Below, one piece after another: positions 26,432 to 35,077 of a DNA stretch of 64,000 bases (positions within the stretch are counted from its first letter, which is position 1; every line of letters starts with the position of its first letter). Source of the stretch: Marinoscillum sp. 108 (GTDB lineage: Bacteria > Bacteroidota > Bacteroidia > Cytophagales > Cyclobacteriaceae); the NCBI RefSeq assembly GCF_902506655.1, contig NZ_LR734808.1:2108001-2172000 (forward strand). Direction: 5' to 3'. Made by a program: the position numbers and the translations under genes. The notes under the pieces are model-generated. The model worked only from the letters and a program-made list of their open reading frames with translations, did no database searches and was not told the DNA's origin.

Positions 26432-27295
26432 ATGACCATCAAAAGTTCCTGGTTTTTCTATGCGCTCGTCACCACCATCTTCTGGGGAGTTTGGGGAGCC
26501 ATCATTGAAATCCCCGAAAAAAACGGGTTCCCAGCTACCATGGGCTACATTGCCTGGGCCATCACCATGATCCCCTGCGCGTTCGTAGCCCTGCGTCTCA
26601 TCAGATGGAAGCTGGACACCAGTCTCTCAGCCATCGTATTAGGTTCCATTGTAGGGCTAGCCGGAGCAGGTGGTCAGTTACTACTCTTTCAGGCATTGAG
26701 AGAAGGGCCCGCATACATCATCTTTCCCATTGTCTCCTTATATCCGGTACTCACCATCGTGCTGTCTATGGCCATTTTGAAAGAAAATGCCACGACTAAA
26801 CAATATATAGGTATAGTCACAGCCCTGATCGCCATATTCCTGCTGTCCTACTCCGACGGAGAAACCACCAGCATGGTGGGATACGCATGGCTACTGCTCT
26901 CCACCTGTGTATTCGTACTTTGGGGGCTGCAGGCCTTTGTGATGAAGTTCTCCAATGAACGAATGAAAGCCGAAAGCATCTTTTTCTATATGATGACCGC
27001 TGCAGTGGCGCTAAGTCCTGTAGCCTTTGCCATGACTGACCCTGCCACACCGATCAATTATGGATTCTCTGGTGGTGGCATGGCTTTGTTGATTCATTTC
27101 CTCAACTCCATCGGCGCGCTCACACTGGTGTATGCCCTTCGTTATGGCAAAGCGATCATCGTGGTACCCATGACCGGGCTCTCCCCGGTGATTACCATTA
27201 TCCTCTCACTACTGATTTATGCTGTTTGGCCACAAACCACCCTACTGGTCGGTATTGCCTTCGCTGTGGTTGCCATATATTTAATCTCAGAGTAA
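26432..27295 (+). CDS. EamA-family (DMT) inner-membrane transporter
   Basis: 287 residues with ten predicted helices in two EamA repeats, the usual length of the drug/metabolite transporter superfamily. Typical segments are the N-terminal FFYALVTTIFWGVWG and the second-repeat YGKAIIVVPMTGLSPVITII. It starts 164 bp from the divergent susC gene and shares the operator region, so it is probably co-regulated with the PUL. A role in moving a sugar or amino sugar across the inner membrane is plausible because no MFS or ABC sugar transporter is present in the locus. The substrate is inferred only. Confidence 0.88.
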   Translation: MTIKSSWFFYALVTTIFWGVWGAIIEIPEKNGFPATMGYIAWAITMIPCAFVALRLIRWKLDTSLSAIVLGSIVGLAGAGGQLLLFQALREGPAYIIFPIVSLYPVLTIVLSMAILKENATTKQYIGIVTALIAIFLLSYSDGETTSMVGYAWLLLSTCVFVLWGLQAFVMKFSNERMKAESIFFYMMTAAVALSPVAFAMTDPATPINYGFSGGGMALLIHFLNSIGALTLVYALRYGKAIIVVPMTGLSPVITIILSLLIYAVWPQTTLLVGIAFAVVAIYLISE

Positions 27296-27373
27296 CATTT
27301 CCTTATGATTTGATCATAATAAGAAAGATGCCTCTCAATAACAAAATGAATAATAGCTATAAACTTTTTTTAT

Positions 27374-27394
27374 ATTTCGTTTGCTTTCGTTTTT
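27374..27394 (+). promoter_or_regulatory. Putative AgaR/DeoR-type operator (site 3)
   Basis: Tandem units atttcgtttg and ctttcgtttt upstream of the PKD lipoprotein gene. Of the four sites this matches the AgaR box most closely (TTTCGTTTGCTTTCGTTT). A second ctttcgaaa sequence follows at 27407-27415. Confidence 0.55.
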
Positions 27395-27485
27395 AAAAGT
27401 ACATAACTTTCGAAACCTATTTAAATCATTTAATTTAATAGAAGGGAAACATTGAAGTGTATTAAACCTTAAAACTTAAAAACTA

Positions 27486-28406
27486 ATGAAGACTCAATCC
27501 TTTAAAAAACTAATGCTCCTGGGCCTGACAGCAGGCTTAGCTGGTCTGTTCTCATGTGGTGAAGATGAAGCCAAGACTCCTTTGCCTGTGGCCGATTTCA
27601 CCTTCACGCTTGAAGGCAAAACAGTAACCGTAGTAAATGCTTCTACTGACGCGGAAACACAAACATGGGATTTTGGTGATGGCGCAACATCTACCGACCT
27701 CAACCCTTCACATACGTACGAAGCTAATGGTAGCTATATCGTTAAGCTCACAGTAACCAACGAAACCGGTTCGGATGACAAAAGTGAGGTATTGGAAGTG
27801 ATCAACATCCAAATTGATGGTGACCTTAGTGACTGGGACGATGTACCCGCACTGGCCACTTATGGTGATGGTGAGGCTGGATCTTTCCTGGAAGTGAAAG
27901 TAGAAAACCTTGAGGATGACAAGCTTTTCATCTATGTGAAAACCACCTCTGCGTCAAACGGATTCATTGATCTATTCATGAACTCTGATAACGATGATGC
28001 TACGGGTTTTGCTTCATGGATGTATCCTACTACTCCAGGATTCGACATTTTGGTAGAAGGTTATGCCATTTCTCAGAGTGCTGTTGAAGCGGAGTTGTTC
28101 TTTGGCAACTACGATGACGCTACTGCTGGTGAGGACAAGACTGCTTGGGCATGGACTGCTCTTACACCTAGCGCCAACTTCTTTAAGACCATAGAGTTAC
28201 AGTCTGCAGGAGCTAACAAAGCTTACGAGTTTTCAGTGGATCTGTCAGAATTCCCTCCTGCAGCCGCAGCTTCAGGATCTGTGAAATTCTTCCTGATCGA
28301 TGTGGATGCTCCTGATGGCGCCGGTTCTGACTGGGCATGGTTAGGAAACGCTCCAGCTGGCTATGGCGAAGAAACCTCTGCAGCCTTCACTTATACATTG
28401 AAATAA
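27486..28406 (+). CDS. Surface lipoprotein with PKD and CBM9-like domains (SusE/F-like position)
   Basis: 306 residues. The lipobox LFSC (C24) is followed by GEDE, an acidic run like the lipoprotein export signal that sends Bacteroidota lipoproteins to the cell surface. A PKD domain covers about 35-108 (TWDFGDGATSTDLNPSHTYE) and a CBM9/DOMON-like beta-sandwich about 110-306, beginning IDGDLSDWDDV. The same IDGxxSDW opening occurs inside the T9SS protein encoded next to it. Position and architecture suggest a surface glycan-binding protein of the PUL, functionally equivalent to SusE/SusF. An operator-like box sits 90 bp upstream and a terminator follows. Confidence 0.82.
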   Translation: MKTQSFKKLMLLGLTAGLAGLFSCGEDEAKTPLPVADFTFTLEGKTVTVVNASTDAETQTWDFGDGATSTDLNPSHTYEANGSYIVKLTVTNETGSDDKSEVLEVINIQIDGDLSDWDDVPALATYGDGEAGSFLEVKVENLEDDKLFIYVKTTSASNGFIDLFMNSDNDDATGFASWMYPTTPGFDILVEGYAISQSAVEAELFFGNYDDATAGEDKTAWAWTALTPSANFFKTIELQSAGANKAYEFSVDLSEFPPAAAASGSVKFFLIDVDAPDGAGSDWAWLGNAPAGYGEETSAAFTYTLK

Positions 28407-28427
28407 TTTTTTCCAGTTTTCATATTT

Positions 28428-28483
28428 GAGGCTGTCTCAGGAGTAACCGAACATTCATCGGCTTTTGAGATAGCCTCTTTTTT
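28428..28483 (+). terminator. Intrinsic terminator after the surface lipoprotein gene
   Basis: Stem gaggctgtctca/tgagatagcctc (one mismatch) with a 25-base loop, followed by six T residues. It separates the lipoprotein gene from the downstream DUF4874 gene and may allow partial read-through. Confidence 0.75.
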
Positions 28484-28495
28484 ATAATAGATCCT

Positions 28496-31177
28496 ATGTC
28501 CCCGATTCAGAGAATAGTTACTTGTTCACTTCTATTCATTGCCCTCACAGGTTATAGCCAGACGGTCACCTATACTTCAGACGAAAGTGTGATTGCTAAC
28601 CCGGAAAGAGGCTTCTATCATCATACCGAAGTACACACCGGACAGTATGAAAACCTGAACACCGAAACACTCAAAGGATACCGAACCAATGAGGGCATCA
28701 CGCAAATCCTGCGGGTGTTCTACCTGGAGAACTTTCGGGAAAGTCCTATTTCAGGTGACTACCTGAATAATATGCGTCGGGATTTCGCTATCGCCAGATC
28801 AGCGGGAATCAAGGTAATTGTCAGATTTGCCTATTCGCAGGGAACCACGGCGCCCTACAACGACGCGCGACCCGAGTTTGTCCAAACGCATATCGATCAG
28901 CTCAAACCCGTACTTCGCGAAAACGCAGATGTGATTGCCGTAATGCAGGCAGGATTTATCGGCACATGGGGAGAGTGGTATTACACTGACCATTTCGCAA
29001 ACTCTCCCGGTCAAATCAGCACCGAAGACTGGGAAAACCGACGACAGGTGGTCTACAGCTTACTGGACGCCCTACCAGATGACCGAATGGTCCAATTGAG
29101 AACTCCGGGATACAAATTCACGATTTTTGACAGCCAGGAACCACTCAACGAAACCACTGCTTTTTCCGGCAGCTATGCCAGCAGGGTGGGTCATCACAAT
29201 GACTGCTTTGTCGCTTCATCCAGTGACTTTGGCACATACGTGAACCCTGGAATAGAAAAGCCTTACCTGCGGGAAGAAACCCGCTTCACGCCTATGGGCG
29301 GGGAAACATGCGCCCTGGCCTCCCCTTACTCAGATTGCGAAAACAGTCTTTCGGACCTGGAGCAGTTTCATTGGTCCTATTTGAACATTGACTATAACCG
29401 TCAGGTATTAAGCGAATGGGACAACCAAGGCTGCTTTGACGAAGTAGAACTCCGCCTGGGTTATCGCTTCAAAATGATCGCCGGCACTTTCACAACCGCC
29501 ACCAAACCAAGTGGCAAATTTGCTTTTTCACTGACCCTGCAAAACGATGGCTTCAGCAATCCCTATAATCCCCGGTTGATTGAAGTGATCTTAAAGAACA
29601 CTACCACAGATGCAGAGTACCTCATACAGCCGGATGAAAACATTAAACTCTGGCCACTTAATGAAGCCTTTAACCTCACCTTTGAGGCGGGCATTCCGGC
29701 GGATATGACCGATGGTGATTACCAACTCTATCTCAACCTACCGGATCCTTATCCCTCACTTTACAAAAACCCGGCCTACGCCATCCGTTTGGCCAATGAA
29801 AGCACCTGGGACAGCGAAACCGGGTACAACAACCTGCTAAGCACTGTTTCCATTTCAGCCAGCAACAGCTCCGAAGATTATACAGGTTCGGACTACTTTA
29901 CCCCCAGACTTACCCAAAGCACCATCGAGGTGGAAGGCGCTGACCAAATATTTGGTGCTGCCAGCAACAATGCCACTCTGACCTATTGGGGCCGACAGAG
30001 CAACGACCTGATGCGCGTAATAGAAAGATCCACAGATACTGGATCTTTCGAAACCATTGCTTCCATCAGTGCAGCACAGGATTACTTTCTGGACCTGAAT
30101 GTTGCCCCGGGAACCAATTACACGTATCGCTACTATCTGAGCAGCGCCACAGGCAGCACGTCACCTTCGGCTGAAATCACCCTGACCTTGAGTGAGGAGA
30201 GCTACCCCACCATTGTGATTGACGGTGAATCATCAGACTGGAACACCATTACTCCAGTGAGCAGCACCGTATCTGATGCTGAAGCCAAAGTCCTAAGGGT
30301 CTTTTTTGGGGCACAGAGTGCCTTTGTACTTCTGGAAGGTGAAGCAAATAACTACAGCATCTACCTGGATACTGACAATGATCTTTCTACCGGATTTCAG
30401 GATAACACGGGCCCACTTTCGGGAATGGATTATCAGCTGACAGAGAATGGACTTTCGGAGTATTCTTCCAATCAATGGACGACCACCAATGCCAGCATCA
30501 ACAAAGCAACCGGTGATAAAACCACCGAGCTGTCCATACCACTCGATGCACTGGAAAACCTGGGGGATAACCGAAACCTGCGGATCTATGCATCCCTCAA
30601 CAATGGCACTGCGCTTTTATCAAACACCGAAGGTCAACCGACCAACCTTTACAGAGCATTACCACCGGCCATTCCCGGCGATTTTTCAGTGAGAAACTCT
30701 ACGGAACTCCCCGAAACACGACTGGTGGTTTCATGGAGCGCCTGTGCCAACTGCCTCGGATATACACTGGAGCGATCTCAGGATGGTGAAACATTTGACC
30801 TCATCGGGACCTACGATACTTCTGTGAGCCTCATCAGAGATGACAACCTCACCAACATGGTGACTTACTACTATCGAATAGCGTCCTACAATGAACTTGG
30901 AACATCCGCATACTCTGAAACAGTGAACGCTACTACTGGCGTTATCCAGCTGAGCACTCAGCCGGAGCTTCCAGTCCTCTTTCCCAACCCCGCGCAAGAC
31001 AGGCTTTTCATCAGTACTCTGTACGATCAATTTGCCATTTATTCGCTGGATGGAGCACTGATCTCTAAAGGTGACTACCAGAAAAGCATAGACTTGCGCA
31101 TGCTGCGGGCCGGAATGTACGTATTGCACATTCAAACCGAAGAGGGAAGCAAGCAACTAAAGTTTGTGAGGAAATAA
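28496..31177 (+). CDS. Secreted DUF4874/DUF4832 protein with CBM9-like, FN3 and T9SS domains
   Basis: 893 residues. Signal peptide to residue 21. A DUF4874 barrel-like domain (about 28-210) contains NPERGF (35-40) and GTWGEWY with E160 as a candidate catalytic acid. DUF4832 follows to about 460 (RVGHHNDCF, MGGETCA, LANESTWDSETGYNNLL). Then come an Ig-like part, a CBM9-like segment starting IDGESSDW (about 578), an FN3 domain and a T9SS type A sorting domain (LPVLFPNPAQ to the end). The arrangement is that of a secreted glycoside hydrolase. No activity is established for these DUFs to my knowledge; the locus suggests a galactosamine-containing polymer. A paralogous catalytic region occurs in the lipoprotein at 39728. 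Confidence 0.88.
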   Translation: MSPIQRIVTCSLLFIALTGYSQTVTYTSDESVIANPERGFYHHTEVHTGQYENLNTETLKGYRTNEGITQILRVFYLENFRESPISGDYLNNMRRDFAIARSAGIKVIVRFAYSQGTTAPYNDARPEFVQTHIDQLKPVLRENADVIAVMQAGFIGTWGEWYYTDHFANSPGQISTEDWENRRQVVYSLLDALPDDRMVQLRTPGYKFTIFDSQEPLNETTAFSGSYASRVGHHNDCFVASSSDFGTYVNPGIEKPYLREETRFTPMGGETCALASPYSDCENSLSDLEQFHWSYLNIDYNRQVLSEWDNQGCFDEVELRLGYRFKMIAGTFTTATKPSGKFAFSLTLQNDGFSNPYNPRLIEVILKNTTTDAEYLIQPDENIKLWPLNEAFNLTFEAGIPADMTDGDYQLYLNLPDPYPSLYKNPAYAIRLANESTWDSETGYNNLLSTVSISASNSSEDYTGSDYFTPRLTQSTIEVEGADQIFGAASNNATLTYWGRQSNDLMRVIERSTDTGSFETIASISAAQDYFLDLNVAPGTNYTYRYYLSSATGSTSPSAEITLTLSEESYPTIVIDGESSDWNTITPVSSTVSDAEAKVLRVFFGAQSAFVLLEGEANNYSIYLDTDNDLSTGFQDNTGPLSGMDYQLTENGLSEYSSNQWTTTNASINKATGDKTTELSIPLDALENLGDNRNLRIYASLNNGTALLSNTEGQPTNLYRALPPAIPGDFSVRNSTELPETRLVVSWSACANCLGYTLERSQDGETFDLIGTYDTSVSLIRDDNLTNMVTYYYRIASYNELGTSAYSETVNATTGVIQLSTQPELPVLFPNPAQDRLFISTLYDQFAIYSLDGALISKGDYQKSIDLRMLRAGMYVLHIQTEEGSKQLKFVRK

Positions 31178-31179
31178 GA

Positions 31180-31962
31180 TTAGGCAATAATCACCTTTAC
31201 CCCGGCATCTTCCAGCCGCTTCCGGTCATCATCAGAGAGCTTATCGTCTGTCACCACAATGTCAATCTTATCGATCGGGCATATGAAGGCGAAGCTCTTC
31301 TTTTTGAACTTACTGGAATCAGCCAGGAGGATCACTTCATTAGCGATCTCAATCATGAGTTCATTGATGTGAGCCTCCTCTATGTTGGGTGTGTAAAGTC
31401 CTGTTTTGGTATCAAATCCATCTACACCCAGGAATGCCTTGTCCACATAAAAGTTTTTGAGGCTCCGCTCTGCCAGTGGCCCTACCAGCGATTGGGAGTT
31501 TTTTCGTAGGTACCCTCCTGGAATGGTCAGATTCACCCCGGGGTGGCTAATCAAAAGCGTAGCAATATTCAAAGCATTAGTGATCACTGTCAGGTCCTCT
31601 ATCTCTGTAAGGTTCTTCACCATCTCCGCAGTGGTGGTACCAGAGTCGATCAAGACAATCTCCGAGTTCTTAATCAGCTTTGCCGCAGCCCTTCCGATCC
31701 GTACTTTCTCCTGATAGTTGATCTTATCTTTCTCTGAGAGGTTGTAATCTACCCCTACCCGTCCCTCAATTTTCATCGCTCCACCTCGCGCTCTGATCAG
31801 CAGGCTTTTCTGCTCCAGTTGATCCAGATCGTTCCGGATAGTAACTTCACTCACTCCAAATTTGGCACTCAACTCATCTACATAGACCTGCCCCTCACTA
31901 TTGATGGCATTTAAGATCTCATTTCTGCGAGACACGGTTGAATTTCTGGTATTGATAGGCAT
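31180..31962 (-). CDS. DeoR/GlpR-family transcriptional regulator (AgaR-like)
   Basis: 260 residues. N-terminal winged HTH with the DeoR signature (KFGVSEVTIRNDLDQLEQKS, then RARGGAM) and a C-terminal DeoRC sugar-phosphate sensor domain with IVLIDSGTTTAEMVKNL and FLGVDGFD motifs. Members of this group repress sugar catabolic operons and are released by phosphorylated intermediates; AgaR responds in the galactosamine pathway. It is divergent from the agaS-like operon, with an operator-like repeat between them, and ends two bases from the stop of the convergent DUF4874 gene. It is the likely local regulator of the PUL. Confidence 0.92.
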   Translation of the reverse strand: MPINTRNSTVSRRNEILNAINSEGQVYVDELSAKFGVSEVTIRNDLDQLEQKSLLIRARGGAMKIEGRVGVDYNLSEKDKINYQEKVRIGRAAAKLIKNSEIVLIDSGTTTAEMVKNLTEIEDLTVITNALNIATLLISHPGVNLTIPGGYLRKNSQSLVGPLAERSLKNFYVDKAFLGVDGFDTKTGLYTPNIEEAHINELMIEIANEVILLADSSKFKKKSFAFICPIDKIDIVVTDDKLSDDDRKRLEDAGVKVIIA

Positions 31963-32053
31963 TTTGATATGGGTTTAAAGCAAGATAGAAAATATTCGCA
32001 TGCTAAAGCAAGCTTCAATAACAAATGAAACTTTTCAAAAGATTAAAAACATA

Positions 32054-32072
32054 TTAAATAAGTATTTGAAAG
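32054..32072 (-). promoter_or_regulatory. Putative AgaR/DeoR-type operator (site 4)
   Basis: On the minus strand ctttcaaata and cttatttaa form the same 10-bp tandem pattern as the sites at 26286, 26338 and 27374. It lies between the divergent regulator and agaS-like genes. A further gtttcatttgt sequence is present at about 32022-32034. Confidence 0.5.
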
Positions 32073-32144
32073 TTTAAGTTTTATTTTTATTTTTGATTTC
32101 AGGTATTATAAAAGCTTACATAAGAATTTCATCCCATAGAATAT

Positions 32145-33299
32145 ATGCAATATTTAGGACTAGAAATAGAGAATCTGAAGTCACTGGGCGCCATCGACAC
32201 GGCCAGGGAAATCAGTCAACAGCCAGAGATTTGGTTAAAAATTTGGGACTTAATAAAAAATCAGCAAAAAGCACTTAGCTCCTTCATTCAGGATCATCAA
32301 TATGATAAAATCATCCTGACCGGAGCTGGTACCAGTGCATACATAGGCGAATCTTTGGAAGGCACTTTTTATCGAAACCTTCACCACAATGTAACGGCCA
32401 TCCCTACCACTCATTTGGTTTCACATCCTTATGATTACTTATCTGGAAATGAAAGCATCCTCCTGATCTCTTTCGCAAGGTCGGGCAACAGTCCGGAGAG
32501 TAAGGCCGCTGTGAAACTTGCAGACAACATCAGTAAAACCTGCCACCATCTGATCATCACCTGCAACATGGAGGGGGACCTGGCCACTTATGAGTCCAAA
32601 AACAAGAAATACATTCTTTTACTGCCCAAAGAAACAAACGACAAGAGCCTGGCCATGACCAGTAGCTACACCAGCATGTTGCTTTCGGGCCTGCTCCTTT
32701 CCAGACTCAATGAGCTGGATGAGCTCAAGGCTCAAGTGCAGCTGGCGAGCGATTACGCCAAAGGTATCCTCACCGATCACCTCAACGAAATCAAAGAAAT
32801 CGCAGACCTTCCATTCAAAAGAGCCGTTTTTCTGGGATCAGGACCTCTACTGGGCACGGCCACAGAATCTCAGCTGAAACTTCAGGAACTCACCGATGGC
32901 AGCATCATCTGTAAGCACGAATCGTTTCTCGGCTTTCGCCACGGACCAAAGGCCGTAGTGGATAATGAAACACTGATCGTATTCATCCTTTCCAACAGCA
33001 CCTATGCCAGCAAGTATGAGCATGATTTAATGTTTGCCATGGACAAAGGCAAAAAAGCCCTCGCTATGGTGGCGATTGCGGAACGGATAGATTTCGACAT
33101 TCCTGTGGACTACAAAATCAGTCACACACAGAATGGATTGCATCTGGAAGAAGATTTTATGACCTTGCCTGGTGTGGTACCGGGTCAGCTGCTCGGCTTC
33201 TTCAAATCGCTGAGCCTGGGACTGATGCCCGACCAACCCTCTACCAGTGGAGCCATCTCCCGTGTGGTGCAGGGTGTGAATATTTATGATTTACCTTAA
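32145..33299 (+). CDS. agaS: AgaS-like SIS-domain sugar-phosphate isomerase/deaminase
   Basis: 384 residues with two SIS domains, as in AgaS and the GlmS isomerase half. Phosphosugar-binding loops are LTGAGTSAYIGESLEG (first domain) and SFARSGNSPESKAAV. The second domain starts RAVFLGSGPLLGTATESQLK, and the catalytic HESFLGFRHGPKAVV stretch follows. AgaS converts galactosamine-6-phosphate to tagatose-6-phosphate plus ammonia. The following PfkB kinase and class II aldolase complete the lower tagatose route, which supports this assignment over glucosamine deaminase. First gene of a tightly packed operon (12 bp to the next gene). Confidence 0.88.
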   Translation: MQYLGLEIENLKSLGAIDTAREISQQPEIWLKIWDLIKNQQKALSSFIQDHQYDKIILTGAGTSAYIGESLEGTFYRNLHHNVTAIPTTHLVSHPYDYLSGNESILLISFARSGNSPESKAAVKLADNISKTCHHLIITCNMEGDLATYESKNKKYILLLPKETNDKSLAMTSSYTSMLLSGLLLSRLNELDELKAQVQLASDYAKGILTDHLNEIKEIADLPFKRAVFLGSGPLLGTATESQLKLQELTDGSIICKHESFLGFRHGPKAVVDNETLIVFILSNSTYASKYEHDLMFAMDKGKKALAMVAIAERIDFDIPVDYKISHTQNGLHLEEDFMTLPGVVPGQLLGFFKSLSLGLMPDQPSTSGAISRVVQGVNIYDLP

Positions 33300-33311
33300 A
33301 AACAGTCTCTG

Positions 33312-34250
33312 ATGTACGATGTATTAGTGGTAGGTGAACTCAATGTGGACATTATCCTGAACCGGATCGATGGCTTCCCGGAGGTAGGCAAAGAGAAGCT
33401 TTCGAAAGACCTGCGGGTGGTATTGGGAAGCAGCTCGGCCATTTTCGCCAGCAATCTGGCTACCCTGGGCGCTCAGGTGGCCTTTGTGGGCAAAATAGGC
33501 AAGGATCAGTTTGGTCAGTTGGTAGAAACCTCCCTGAAACAAAAAGGAGTGGGGACACAATTTCTGGTTCATACAAATGACCACCAGACGGGCGCAACCG
33601 TGGTACTCAACTATGACATGGACCGTGCCATGGTCACCTACCCCGGCGCGATGGAGCACCTCACAGAAAAAGAAGTGCGCAACGACATCCTGACGGAAGC
33701 CAGGCACCTGCACGTGAGCTCCGTCTTTCTGCAGCCCAACCTGAAGAAGAACCTGGTACAGCTCATGGAGCGAGCCAAGTCATTTGGCCTCACCACCTCT
33801 CTGGATCCGCAGTGGGATCCGGCAGAGCAGTGGGACCTCAACCTGCAGGAGCTTTTGCCAGTGGTGGATGTCTTCCTGCCCAACCGATCGGAGCTGAAGC
33901 ACCTCACCAAAACCAACTCGGTACACCATGGCATAGACGCCATCAGGGACTTTGCCAATATCGTAGCTGTAAAAGACGGAGAGAATGGTGCCATCCTCTA
34001 CCACGAAGGGGAAACCATCCGCAAGCCAGCTTACCTCAACAAAGAGGTGGCAGACTGCATTGGTGCCGGCGACAGCTTTGATGCCGGCTTCATCTCCCAG
34101 TACATACAAGGCAAAGACCTGCAAACCTGCCTGGACTTTGCCAACCTGGTGGGCGCCGTGAATACCACAGAAGCCGGAGGTACCGCCGCCTTTCAAGACC
34201 TTAACAAAGTAAAATCAATCGCCAAAGAGCGGTTTTCATTTTCCATTTGA
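33312..34250 (+). CDS. PfkB-family carbohydrate kinase, candidate tagatose-6-phosphate kinase
   Basis: 312 residues of the ribokinase/PfkB fold. N-terminal VLVVGELNVDIIL, the substrate-loop region with SSSAIFASNLATLGAQVAFV and the C-terminal active-site motif GAGDSFDAGFISQYI, where the Asp is the catalytic base. In this operon the expected reaction is ATP-dependent phosphorylation of tagatose-6-phosphate to the 1,6-bisphosphate, but PfkB members vary in substrate and another sugar is possible. It lies between the AgaS-like gene and the aldolase with 12 bp and 7 bp gaps. Confidence 0.87.
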   Translation: MYDVLVVGELNVDIILNRIDGFPEVGKEKLSKDLRVVLGSSSAIFASNLATLGAQVAFVGKIGKDQFGQLVETSLKQKGVGTQFLVHTNDHQTGATVVLNYDMDRAMVTYPGAMEHLTEKEVRNDILTEARHLHVSSVFLQPNLKKNLVQLMERAKSFGLTTSLDPQWDPAEQWDLNLQELLPVVDVFLPNRSELKHLTKTNSVHHGIDAIRDFANIVAVKDGENGAILYHEGETIRKPAYLNKEVADCIGAGDSFDAGFISQYIQGKDLQTCLDFANLVGAVNTTEAGGTAAFQDLNKVKSIAKERFSFSI

Positions 34251-34257
34251 ACGACCT

Positions 34258-35076
34258 ATGAAACTACAGGATCAACTAGCCCTGAATAAAAAAGAAGGCA
34301 AAGCCCTACTGGCTACCAATTTCTACAATTTTGAGACCTTGTCAGCCGTACTCACTGCGGCCAAAGAGACCAATTCGGCGCTCATTCTCCAGCTTTCGGA
34401 GAGCTCTCTCCACTATATGGGCCTGGAAGTGGCCGCTCAAATGGCCAAAAGTGCCATCTCACAGTATGGTGTGCAGGCGTGGCTCCATATGGACCATGGT
34501 GGAGATGTCAACCTGGTGAAAGCCTGTCTGGATGCTGGTTTTGATTCTGTGATGATCGATGCCAGTGAGAAGCCTTTTGCTGAAAATGTAAAAATCACTC
34601 AGGAAATCGTGCGCTATGCAGAGCAGTTTGGTGCCAATGTGGAAGCGGAGCTCGGCTACATCGCCAAGCTGGGACAGGGACAGGACATGATCTACACCCA
34701 ACCAGATGAAGCCCGCCGATTCGTGGAAGAAACCGGCATCAATGCCCTGGCAGTAGCTGTGGGTTCGGCGCATGGATTCTACAAAGAAACGCCGAAACTC
34801 CAGCTGGATCTGATTGCAGAAATCAACGCAGCCACCTCAGCCGCTCTGGTACTCCATGGCAGCTCGGGAATCCCTCACGATCAGGTACAGGAATCCATCC
34901 GCAGAGGGATTACCAAAATCAACCTGGCCACAGAGATCAAAAACATTTTCATGAAGAAACTTCAGGAAGTCCTCGCCGATTCGGATGAGATTGACCTGAG
35001 AAAAGTCTTTCCAAAGGCGACACAGGCAGCTACGGACCTGGTAAGTGAAAAGCTCAAAGTCATCAATTTCAGCTGA
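34258..35076 (+). CDS. Class II aldolase, tagatose-1,6-bisphosphate type (GatY/KbaY-like)
   Basis: 272 residues, zinc-dependent class II aldolase. The motif WLHMDHGGDV holds the catalytic Asp and first zinc His; VEAELGYI, VGSAHGFYK and LHGSSGIP supply further metal and phosphate ligands. The short length and the GSAHGFYK form match the GatY/KbaY/AgaY group rather than long fructose-bisphosphate aldolases. It would cleave tagatose-1,6-bisphosphate to dihydroxyacetone phosphate and glyceraldehyde-3-phosphate. The next start codon is one base after its stop. Confidence 0.9.
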   Translation: MKLQDQLALNKKEGKALLATNFYNFETLSAVLTAAKETNSALILQLSESSLHYMGLEVAAQMAKSAISQYGVQAWLHMDHGGDVNLVKACLDAGFDSVMIDASEKPFAENVKITQEIVRYAEQFGANVEAELGYIAKLGQGQDMIYTQPDEARRFVEETGINALAVAVGSAHGFYKETPKLQLDLIAEINAATSAALVLHGSSGIPHDQVQESIRRGITKINLATEIKNIFMKKLQEVLADSDEIDLRKVFPKATQAATDLVSEKLKVINFS

Positions 35077-35077
35077 T

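Noticed and set aside
27296-27485. Possible riboswitch in the leader of the surface lipoprotein
   Set aside because: The leader is AT-rich without a stable conserved fold; the operator-like repeats explain its visible structure.
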